The notes beneath the pieces are model-generated. The model ran no database searches, was not told where the DNA came from, and saw only the letters and a program-made list of their open reading frames with translations. 24,540 nucleotides of DNA, from NCBI GenBank assembly GCA_039026975.1, contig JBCCLI010000048.1:1-24540 (forward strand), given 5' to 3'. Every line of letters starts with the position of its first letter. Positions within the stretch are counted from its first letter, which is position 1. This document shows positions 1-6,375 of the stretch, piece after piece. The position numbers were made by a program, and so were the translations under genes. This stretch comes from JBCBKZ01 sp039026975 (GTDB lineage: Bacteria; Bacteroidota; Bacteroidia; J057).

Positions 1-1407
1 AAACGACTCATATTACTGGCCATAAGCCACTGCTGTATTTGTTCTTTATTAGTAGCTCAGCCTTCAGCCAACTGGAAGCCTTTATTTAATGGAAAAAACC
101 TGGATGGTTGGGAGAGGCTGAATGGAGAGGCTGCCTATGAGATAAGGGGAAATGAAATCGTAGGGATCACTAGAGAAGGTACGCCTAATACCTTTCTCGC
201 TACTACGGAGATGTATACAGATTTCATCCTGGAGCTGGAGTTTTGGGTAGATCCCCTCATTAATTCAGGTGTGCAAATCCGTTCTAATAGCGTCCCCTCT
301 TACCAAAAAGGAAGAGTTCATGGGTACCAGGTAGAAATAGATCCTTCTGCCCGGAAATGGACAGGAGGTATTTATGATGAGGCCAGGAGGGGATGGTTGT
401 ATCCCTTAGAGGTCAATCCTCCTGCCAGGGATGCTTTTCAGCAATATGAATGGAATAAGCTTAGGGTAGAGGCTATAGGGAATAGCATAAGGACATGGGT
501 TAATGGAATTCCCTGTTCCGAGCTGGTAGATAATGTAACCCGTAAAGGCTTCATTGCCTTGCAGGTTCATAGCATAAGAGACAAGCACATGGCAGGGAGG
601 GAAATTAAGTGGAGAAATATCCGTATACAAACAGAGAACCTGGTTCCCATGCCATACACAGATTTACTTGTGGTAAATCTGGTCCCTAACAGCATGACTT
701 ATCAGGAGAAGGCGCAAGGCTGGCGATCTCTATTTGATGGGAAGACGGCTGAAAATTGGCGGGGAGCCCATAGGGAAACCTTCCCTGAGAAAAGCTGGAA
801 AGTAGCGCAAGGGGAACTGGTAGTCATGTCTTCTAATGGGGCAGAGGCCCAGGCGGGCGGAGACATAGTAACCAAGGAGACTTTTTCTACCTTCGAATTC
901 CAGCTAGAATTCATGCTTACAGAAGGGGCCAATAGTGGGATAAAATACTTCATCACGGAAGCATATGAAAGCGGGGGCTCGGCTATAGGATTAGAATATC
1001 AATTACTGGATGATGAAAAGCATCCTGATGCAGCCATGGGTACGGCTGGTAACAGGACAGTGGCTTCCCTCTATGACCTTATTCCTGCCCACAAGCAGAA
1101 GCCAAAAGTAAAACCGGGAGAGTGGCATCATGCCAGAATAGTAGTTTCCGGGAAGAAAAGAGATACCTGGCCTAATGCCAGAGAGGATGAAGGAAAATAT
1201 TTTGAAGGTTATCACATTGAGCATTGGCTGGATAATAGAAAGGTGCTGGAGTATGAGAGAGGAAATCAAGCCTTTGACGCGCTGATAGCTCGTTCCAAGT
1301 ATAAAGACTGGGAAGGTTTTGGGAAGTGGCAGGCAGGAAGAATTCTCCTACAAGAACATGGAGATGAAGTACATTTTAGAAGTGTAAAGGTGAGGAGGCT
1401 GGAGTAA
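1..1407 (+). CDS. Secreted tandem DUF1080 (3-keto-disaccharide hydrolase-like) protein, 5' end cut by window edge
   Basis: The frame is open from base 1 to the TAA at 1405-1407, so the gene begins at or just before the left edge. The ATG at 211 lies inside the first domain and is not the start. The first visible residues (KRLILLAISHCC..LLVAQ) look like a signal peptide missing only its first residue or few. Two DUF1080 units follow, with start motifs PLFNGKNLDGW (about residue 27 of the visible part) and SLFDGKTAENW (about residue 243). Each continues as a LamG/concanavalin-like beta-sandwich with 'F.LELEF...NSGV' and 'FQLEFML..GANSGI' strands. The family is known for sugar-acting or sugar-binding proteins, including 3-keto-glycoside hydrolases, exported to the periplasm or surface. 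Substrate is not visible. The two repeats have diverged strongly, so one may be catalytic and the other binding; that is inference. Confidence 0.88.
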   Translation, partial: KRLILLAISHCCICSLLVAQPSANWKPLFNGKNLDGWERLNGEAAYEIRGNEIVGITREGTPNTFLATTEMYTDFILELEFWVDPLINSGVQIRSNSVPSYQKGRVHGYQVEIDPSARKWTGGIYDEARRGWLYPLEVNPPARDAFQQYEWNKLRVEAIGNSIRTWVNGIPCSELVDNVTRKGFIALQVHSIRDKHMAGREIKWRNIRIQTENLVPMPYTDLLVVNLVPNSMTYQEKAQGWRSLFDGKTAENWRGAHRETFPEKSWKVAQGELVVMSSNGAEAQAGGDIVTKETFSTFEFQLEFMLTEGANSGIKYFITEAYESGGSAIGLEYQLLDDEKHPDAAMGTAGNRTVASLYDLIPAHKQKPKVKPGEWHHARIVVSGKKRDTWPNAREDEGKYFEGYHIEHWLDNRKVLEYERGNQAFDALIARSKYKDWEGFGKWQAGRILLQEHGDEVHFRSVKVRRLE

Positions 1408-1408
1408 A

Positions 1409-1416
1409 TATATTTG
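1409..1416 (+). promoter_or_regulatory. Candidate -7 element (TATATTTG) for the B12 operon
   Basis: TATATTTG fits the Bacteroidota -7 consensus TAnnTTTG. It sits just after the DUF1080 stop codon and about 45 bases before the aptamer, so a transcript from here would carry the whole riboswitch. No TTTG is visible at the usual -33 spacing. This short motif is expected about a dozen times by chance in a window this size, so the call rests on position. Confidence 0.3.
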
Positions 1417-1459
1417 CTTCTTGAGAATTAGTTAGAATTTTTTGCTAATATGGAAAGGT

Positions 1460-1632
1460 ATCAGGTTCATATTCAGCTAGCTGTATATGATTAAAAGGGA
1501 ATCCGGTGTGATTCCGGAACAGTCCCCGCTGCTGTAAGCTCCTCAAAAACTTCAGGTAAAAGGCCACTGTACTGTAGGTATGGGAAGGCACCTGAAAGTG
1601 GAGTAAGTCAGAAGACCTGCCTGGTAAGAAGT
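1460..1632 (+). ncRNA. Cobalamin (adenosylcobalamin-type) riboswitch aptamer
   Basis: The segment carries the B12-box and core of the cobalamin riboswitch family in order: GGTTCAT near the 5' end (1464-1470), AAAAGGGAATCCGGTG (about 1492-1507), ATTCCGGAACAGTCCCCGC (1511-1529) with CTGTAAGC, then GGCCACTGT (1562-1570), GGGAAGGC (1582-1589), and AAGTCAGAAGACCTGCC (about 1605-1621). These match the known RF00174-type conserved blocks in sequence, order and spacing. It lies directly upstream of a TonB-dependent receptor, the usual place for a B12 riboswitch in Bacteroidota. Cobalamin binding is expected to turn expression of the downstream importer off. Exact ends are approximate. Confidence 0.95.
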
Positions 1633-1674
1633 TACATGATGCTTTCGGTGGAAAAGCTGGTAATGTCATCAGGC

Positions 1675-1693
1675 TACCCTAATCTAAAGGGTA
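1675..1693 (+). promoter_or_regulatory. Small hairpin in riboswitch expression platform
   Basis: TACCCT (1675-1680) and AGGGTA (1688-1693) form a perfect 6-bp inverted repeat around a 7-base A/T-rich loop, shortly after the aptamer. No T-run follows, so it is not a terminator. It may be a fixed stem of the expression platform between aptamer and start codon. Confidence 0.4.
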
Positions 1694-1765
1694 CTTAGCG
1701 TCATATCTATACCTAAAAGGATAGGATATGCTAGCTACCTACTTTCCTGCCTGAGCATACCTATA

Positions 1766-1796
1766 ATCTACCTGGAAGCTAGATAAGCAGGTAGAT
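1766..1796 (+). promoter_or_regulatory. Start-codon-sequestering hairpin of the B12 riboswitch expression platform
   Basis: ATCTACCTG (1766-1774) and CAGGTAGAT (1788-1796) are a perfect 9-bp inverted repeat around a 13-base loop. The 3' arm takes up the 14 bases before and including the first two bases of the receptor's ATG (1795-1797). When folded it would block ribosome entry. A second CTACCT copy at 1735-1740 could pair with AGGTAG (1789-1794) instead, and CTAGC (1731-1735) can pair with GCTAG (1778-1782) in the loop, so alternative folds exist. No terminator T-run lies between aptamer and gene, which favours translational control. The repeat is seen directly; the switching mechanism is inferred. 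Confidence 0.6.
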
Positions 1797-3684
1797 GAAA
1801 CAGCATATACTCTTTTCCATTCTGATCATATACTCACTGAGTCTGTTTGCGCAAACAGAGGGGGATCATACGTTCCAGCTGGAAGAGGTAGATATAGAAG
1901 CTGTTTCCATCAGACAAGAACAGCTTATAGGGGAAGAATGGCGTTTTGATTCCCTGGACTTAGCACGAGCTTCTCACCAGTCTCTTGCAGACCTTCTCCA
2001 AAGAGAAACTAATGCCTATATAAAATCCTATGGCCTGGGTAGCCTAGCCAGCATATCTATGCGTGGGGCAGGGGCTAACCATACCGCTATTATTTGGAAT
2101 GGCCTGCCAATTGAAAACCCTATGCTGGGCCAAACTGACCTGGCCCTCCTTCCTCTGGTAAGCATAGACCAACTACGGGTACATCCGGGGGGTAATAGTG
2201 CTGCCTGGGGGAGTGGAGCTGTGGGAGGTAGCTTATCTTTGGATAATATACCCTCCCTACATGAGGGACTTTCTGTAACCTCCAGCCATTTGCTCGGCTC
2301 CTTTGGGAAGCAAGCTCACGCTACGGAATTTTCCTACGGAAAAGAGACATGGTCCTCAGAAACCAGTTGGTACCAGCTCTCTGCGGATAATGACTTCACC
2401 TACCAGTTGCTGAACGGAAAGGAAAGGCAAAACACTAATGGAGACATACGTAACTGGGGGTTACTTCAGGAAATTTACTTCAGCCCCTCTGTCAATCATC
2501 AGCTTTCTGCCACGGTATGGTTCCAGGATACAGACAGAAATATTCCTCCCACTACTACGCAGAATGAAAGCCTGGCTTTTCAGGCAGATCGAGCCCTGCG
2601 GGCCACCCTAAACTGGAAAACTCATGTTAAGAGAAATCTCCTCTCCCTACAGACAGGCTTTTCTGAAGAAAGTATCTCTTTTCAGGATAAAGCCATAAGG
2701 CTTGTTTCTGATAGTAAAGTCCAACGCTGGGTACAGGAAATCAATCTATCAAGACAAGTTCGAGAACAGTGGACTTATGAATTTGGGTATCAGTATCAGT
2801 ATGTGCGCGCTGAAGCTGATGGCTATCAGAATATGCATGACCGTCATCAGCATGCCGTTTTTGCTAATGGAAGGTACCAGGATGAAACATGGATAATAGA
2901 TATAGGTGCCCGCCAGGAAGTAGCGGATGAGCTGTTCTACCCTTTATGCCCCAGGGTAGCCGCCTCTTACAGCTTTCTTTCCGGCTTACGTGCCTTTGGT
3001 GCGGTCTCCCGTAATGTTCGTATACCTACCCTCAATGAGCTGTACTGGAGTCCCGGGGGAAATCCTGAGCTGAAAGCAGAGAAAAGCTGGAACCAGGAAG
3101 TAGGGCTAGCTTGGGAAAAGCAGACCGCTACTACCTCCCTTTCCTATCAACTTACCTATTACCAGAGACAGACAAGAGACTGGGTATTGTGGGCATTGCA
3201 GGAAAGTTTACCCTTCTGGTCAGCAGTAAATCTGTCTGAAGTCCATACCCGCGGCCTATCTCAGCAGCTAAACTGGGGGCTTAGTGGAAATACCTGGAAG
3301 ATAGATGCCTCAGGAGGTTATGAGTGGGTGCAGTCTGTCCATACTTCTTCTTTACAGTCCCCTCGTATAGAGGAGAACACCCAATTATTTTATGTACCTC
3401 AGCACAAGGCCCACCTGAGCCTGAGGCTAAGCTGGCAGGCCTGGCAATTCCAATACACCCATACCTACACCTCTGGCGTGGAAACTTTTAGTACCCCTTT
3501 ACCTAGCTGGCAAGTGGGGCAGCTGTTCCTGTCTTATCGCTGGAGAATGCTGGAAGGCATCCTCAGGATAGATAATGTATGGGATAGCTCATACAGAATC
3601 ATTGAACGTAGACCTATGCCCGGTAGAGCTATTGAAACCGGTATTAATATCAATCTGAAATCCCTTAACATGTCTAACTTATGA
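1795..3684 (+). CDS. btuB: TonB-dependent outer-membrane receptor, BtuB-like cobalamin importer
   Basis: A 629-residue outer-membrane receptor with a signal peptide (about 1-20, ending FAQ). It has a short TonB-box-like stretch (LEEVDIEAV, about 29-37), a plug domain (about 50-155, with SISMRGAGANHTAIIWNGLP and the closing GSGAVGGSLSL) and a 22-strand-type beta-barrel rich in alternating aromatic residues to the C terminus. It takes up a ligand across the outer membrane with energy from TonB-ExbBD. Cobalamin as ligand is inferred from the B12 riboswitch just upstream, and the size is close to BtuB. The N-terminal carboxypeptidase-like extension found in many SusC-type receptors is absent. The start at 1795 directly follows the sequestering hairpin. 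Its TGA overlaps the next gene's ATG (ATGA at 3681-3684), so the two are translationally coupled. Corrinoid versus other cobamide preference cannot be read from sequence. Confidence 0.9.
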   Translation: MKQHILFSILIIYSLSLFAQTEGDHTFQLEEVDIEAVSIRQEQLIGEEWRFDSLDLARASHQSLADLLQRETNAYIKSYGLGSLASISMRGAGANHTAIIWNGLPIENPMLGQTDLALLPLVSIDQLRVHPGGNSAAWGSGAVGGSLSLDNIPSLHEGLSVTSSHLLGSFGKQAHATEFSYGKETWSSETSWYQLSADNDFTYQLLNGKERQNTNGDIRNWGLLQEIYFSPSVNHQLSATVWFQDTDRNIPPTTTQNESLAFQADRALRATLNWKTHVKRNLLSLQTGFSEESISFQDKAIRLVSDSKVQRWVQEINLSRQVREQWTYEFGYQYQYVRAEADGYQNMHDRHQHAVFANGRYQDETWIIDIGARQEVADELFYPLCPRVAASYSFLSGLRAFGAVSRNVRIPTLNELYWSPGGNPELKAEKSWNQEVGLAWEKQTATTSLSYQLTYYQRQTRDWVLWALQESLPFWSAVNLSEVHTRGLSQQLNWGLSGNTWKIDASGGYEWVQSVHTSSLQSPRIEENTQLFYVPQHKAHLSLRLSWQAWQFQYTHTYTSGVETFSTPLPSWQVGQLFLSYRWRMLEGILRIDNVWDSSYRIIERRPMPGRAIETGININLKSLNMSNL

Positions 3685-4655
3685 AACAGTTTATTACCCT
3701 TACAGTATTGTTAATCAGCCTATCAGGCACTTCATTGTTTGCCCAAACTACCATTGACTTTGAGTCTTTTGGACTAGAGGCAGATACCTTTCTGAATGGA
3801 AGTGATCTATCTGGAGGCTTTAGTACGGAGAATATATTTCTCAAGAATGATTATTCCGTAGACTTTGACTCCTGGGTAGGATGGTCCATTTCTACCATGA
3901 GAGATACTATCACTCCTGGTTTCACTAACCAGTACGCTGCCATTACTGGCTCCGGTGCCAACGGATCTGCTACCTACGCAGTGGGATATGATTTTTCTGG
4001 CAGTAATGTCATCACCTTTACGGATTCTACTAGTCAGATCGTAGAAGGCTTTTTTATCACCAATAGTACCTATGCCTATCTAAGCATGCTAAATGGAGAT
4101 TCTTTTGCTAAAAGATTTGGTGGTGAGAGCGGAGATGATCCAGATTTCTTCCTTCTAAGCCTGAGAGGATATAAGGATGGAGCATTGACAGCAGATAGTG
4201 TATCCTTCTACTTGGCAGACTATCGTTTTGAAAATAATGAGGAAGACTATATAGTAGATGAATGGACCTTTGTAGAGTTAGCAGCACTAGGCGCTGTAGA
4301 TAGTTTATCCTTTGTGTTCTACTCTTCAGATGAAGGTAGTTTTGGGATTAATACGCCCTTATATTTTTGTGTAGATGATATACAACTAATGCCGGCCATC
4401 TCCTCCTCCACTACTCCTGGCTTATCTAGCAGCTTAATTCCTGCTTATCCTAACCCTTTTAGAAATTCTTTCACCATAGGGTGGGAGGAAAGCAGGAGCC
4501 AACCCTTTACCATTCTCAATCTACAAGGGCAAGTAATAAAGAAGGGGATTCTTGAACCGGGAGAGAATCTATTGGAACTAAGGAACCAACCTGAAGGTAT
4601 CTACTACCTAATGGTGGGAACTAAGGCAGGAGCCATCAAGCTGATCAAATCCTAG
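3681..4655 (+). CDS. DUF4465 protein with type IX secretion sorting domain, candidate surface cobamide-binding partner
   Basis: A 324-residue exported protein. It has a signal peptide (about 1-22, ending FAQ), then a DUF4465-like domain (about 26-238: DFESF, F.NGSDLSGGF, SWVGWSIS, TNQYAAITGSG, NGSATYAVGY, and the closing FCVDDI). After a Ser/Thr-rich linker comes a type IX (Por) C-terminal sorting domain (about 252-324), with YPNPF at 256-260, a 'NLQGQVI' turn and a final GIYYLMV...KLIKS. It should cross the outer membrane by the type IX system and be held at the surface or released. It overlaps the receptor gene by ATGA and lies under the same B12 riboswitch, so a role in cobamide capture next to the receptor is likely. 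Known Bacteroides loci have surface B12-binding lipoproteins (BtuG, BtuH) in this role. The binding function here is inference. Confidence 0.88.
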   Translation: MKQFITLTVLLISLSGTSLFAQTTIDFESFGLEADTFLNGSDLSGGFSTENIFLKNDYSVDFDSWVGWSISTMRDTITPGFTNQYAAITGSGANGSATYAVGYDFSGSNVITFTDSTSQIVEGFFITNSTYAYLSMLNGDSFAKRFGGESGDDPDFFLLSLRGYKDGALTADSVSFYLADYRFENNEEDYIVDEWTFVELAALGAVDSLSFVFYSSDEGSFGINTPLYFCVDDIQLMPAISSSTTPGLSSSLIPAYPNPFRNSFTIGWEESRSQPFTILNLQGQVIKKGILEPGENLLELRNQPEGIYYLMVGTKAGAIKLIKS

Positions 4656-4694
4656 CAAAGATTTTCCATTCCCTACCCTCCCTTTCAGTGTTCA

Positions 4695-4724
4695 GTTGTC
4701 AGCCTAGGCTGACAACTTTTTTTT
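4695..4724 (+). terminator. Intrinsic terminator of the B12-uptake operon
   Basis: A perfect 22-base palindrome (4695-4716; arm GTTGTCAGCC, centre TA) is followed directly by eight T residues (4717-4724). It stands 39 bases after the DUF4465 stop codon, and its T-run is on the plus strand, so it ends the btuB-DUF4465 transcript. Confidence 0.92.
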
Positions 4725-4798
4725 ATCCTGATCATCAGTTACTTTTCATGGGAGGATATTCTTTTGTGATTATGGCTATCCCACCCGTAATTAAGTAA

Positions 4799-5212
4799 AT
4801 GAATGGTATGTTCATGCTGATTGCTCTTATCCATAGTTCCTTAAGCAGGTGGATCTTCCTCATTATGTGTGTGCTGGGTATTCTCCCATCTATGGACGCT
4901 CAATGTGTAGGCCAACTCTGGGGCAGGGTAGTAGATGAGAAAGGTGGGTCGTTAGAGGGAGTAGGTATTTTAGTAGAAAAGAAGCATAGCTGGCACACTA
5001 CGGATGAGAAGGGAATATTTATAGTCTCTAACTTGCTGGCAGGCTATTATGAGCTAACCCTTAGTGGCCCGGGAGTAGAAACTAAAAGGTACGCAACCAC
5101 GGTAGATCCCGGAGAGATGACCAGCCTGCAGCTACAGCTTAGAAGACAGGTAGGTGAATACCGCCCTTCCACACAGAAAAAGCGAAGGAGAAAAAACAGT
5201 TCTCCTAAATAA
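4799..5212 (+). CDS. Small secreted protein with a single CarboxypepD_reg-like domain
   Basis: A 137-residue protein with an N-terminal hydrophobic export segment (about 18-34, RWIFLIMCVLGILPS..DAQ) and one carboxypeptidase regulatory-like beta-sandwich (about 38-115). The domain shows the typical GRVVDEKGGSLEGVGI opening, a TTDEKGIFIVSNLLAGYYEL core and a TVDPGEMTSLQLQLR close. A very basic tail (KKRRRK) follows. This fold is normally the N-terminal extension of TonB-dependent receptors or part of a larger surface protein; alone it is a small orphan. The gene starts after the B12-operon terminator, so it is transcribed separately, though it is near a receptor that lacks this domain. Close in-frame ATGs at 4808 and 4814 are alternative starts; the first is kept because all give an export segment. 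It overlaps the convergent gene by 8 bases. Function is not known. Confidence 0.75.
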   Translation: MNGMFMLIALIHSSLSRWIFLIMCVLGILPSMDAQCVGQLWGRVVDEKGGSLEGVGILVEKKHSWHTTDEKGIFIVSNLLAGYYELTLSGPGVETKRYATTVDPGEMTSLQLQLRRQVGEYRPSTQKKRRRKNSSPK

Positions 5213-5717
5213 AAAGCATATGCTCTTCCAGGTAAGCTTCTTCAGCTGCTTCAGTGGGGAAGCCTGAAATGGTGTTCATCCCCTTTCTAAGCTTACGCCC
5301 AAACCATCTTAGAAATTTAGGCATGGCCCGGTAGGACACTAGTATACTGAGGCAAACCGCCAATTGGAGACTTCCCAATACATAAAACCACATCCAGTCA
5401 GGTTGGATGATAAAGCCTAAGACAGTGGCTTTCAGGCTGAGAATCAGGAAGCAAAAACTAAACAGCAGAAGAAAACTAATAAAAGATAGACGCTTGAACG
5501 CAAACTGGCAGAATGACATACGCCATTCTTGCCAAGTAGTAACGGGTACATTAACGGGTGAGATTGCTCCTGGATACTTCATGAGATAATGAAACTTACT
5601 ATTTTTATTCTTATATCTGCTGATTGTTAAAACATGCCCAAATTCCCTTCTTAAAGGAACTTGAGCATTACATCGGCATGAGTCACAAATACAAAAGCTA
5701 GGTAGGTCTTCTGACAT
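5205..5717 (-). CDS. Hypothetical membrane protein with N-terminal cysteine cluster
   Basis: I do not recognise this 170-residue protein. The first 20 residues hold four closely spaced cysteines (C9, C11, C14, C16), which could be a small metal site. Two hydrophobic segments follow (about 77-101 and 107-128), joined by a short loop with tryptophans. The C-terminal region is basic and then acidic (RKLRKG...EAAEEAYLEEH). This suggests a small integral membrane protein with two helices. A start at codon 46 (base 5582) would keep both helices but lose the cysteines. It converges with the upstream plus-strand gene, overlapping 8 bases at their stops. No promoter motif is clear. It could be a false gene, but codon use in the membrane part looks coding. 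Confidence 0.5.
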   Translation of the reverse strand: MSEDLPSFCICDSCRCNAQVPLRREFGHVLTISRYKNKNSKFHYLMKYPGAISPVNVPVTTWQEWRMSFCQFAFKRLSFISFLLLFSFCFLILSLKATVLGFIIQPDWMWFYVLGSLQLAVCLSILVSYRAMPKFLRWFGRKLRKGMNTISGFPTEAAEEAYLEEHMLFI

Positions 5718-6126
5718 ACAAATGATATCAGAAGCCTGGAATAAATTCTTTACTTGAAGTGTAGACGTACAAGCTTAGGTGGCATACACACAGAAGCGTA
5801 CACTAGGGAAGCGCCTGTAAAATTGGCTGGACTTTAAATCTCGCGTAGTACATGCATATTAGTTCCTTTGGTAAGATTAATATATTTGAAATCAGGCTAT
5901 TTCTAACAATGCCCTTTTCATTATGTGTACAATATACAGGGGATAAATTATGCTGTTTACAGGCTAATTAGGCTGTTTTAGCTGAAAATACCGACATATT
6001 CCTTTACAGTATTACATCTCTGAAACCTATTTTCACTCCCTTTTAGGTAGAAATCTATTTTTTGAAATCTGACACCCTTAAATGAACTTTTTTTTTAAGA
6101 ATTTGGATTCTCTTTTTTTCTCAGAC

Positions 6127-6150
6127 TGCCAAATTAGGCAGGGAAGGCTT
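6127..6150 (+). repeat. 24-bp imperfect direct repeat, copy 1
   Basis: Begins TGCCAAATTAGGCAGGG and ends AGGCTT. It matches the copy at 6250-6273 in 20 of 24 positions, with starts 123 bases apart. The core CCAAATTAGG also occurs, inverted, in the lpdA promoter region (18118-18127). It may be a regulator-binding site upstream of the kinase gene. Confidence 0.55.
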
Positions 6151-6249
6151 CCTATGGGCTCCTAAGACAGGATATTTTCATGTGGGAAATCTTTTTTACT
6201 TCAATTTATAAACTATTCTAACCTTACATGTTTTCTGCTATTCAAAATA

Positions 6250-6273
6250 TGCCAAATTAAGCGGGTAAGACTT
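6250..6273 (+). repeat. 24-bp imperfect direct repeat, copy 2
   Basis: Begins TGCCAAATTAAGCGGG and ends AGACTT; 20 of 24 positions agree with the copy at 6127-6150. It lies about 100 bases before the kinase start codon. Confidence 0.55.
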
Positions 6274-6375
6274 AGTAAAATTAAGTATCTGATAATCAGT
6301 TATTTGAGTATAAAATTGTATAATTGGTTGTTGATAGAAAATTGGCTACTTTGATAATAATAGTCAGTTTTTGTT

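Larger units (their letters stand above)
5718..6375. other. AT-rich non-coding region upstream of the sensor kinase
   Basis: These 658 bases contain no credible reading frame on either strand. They are rich in A/T tracts, including runs of T near 6090 and 6113. A TATATTTG box occurs at 5881-5888 on the plus strand, but the nearest upstream TTTG is only 10 bases away, too close for a -33 element. A 24-bp direct repeat pair lies at 6127-6150 and 6250-6273. The stretch could hold control sites for the divergent genes or a long leader of the kinase gene. Confidence 0.6.

Noticed and set aside
5881..5888. TATATTTG box in the kinase upstream gap
   Set aside because: The only TTTG upstream is 10 bases away, too near for a -33 element, and no gene starts within about 480 bases, so it is not called a promoter.
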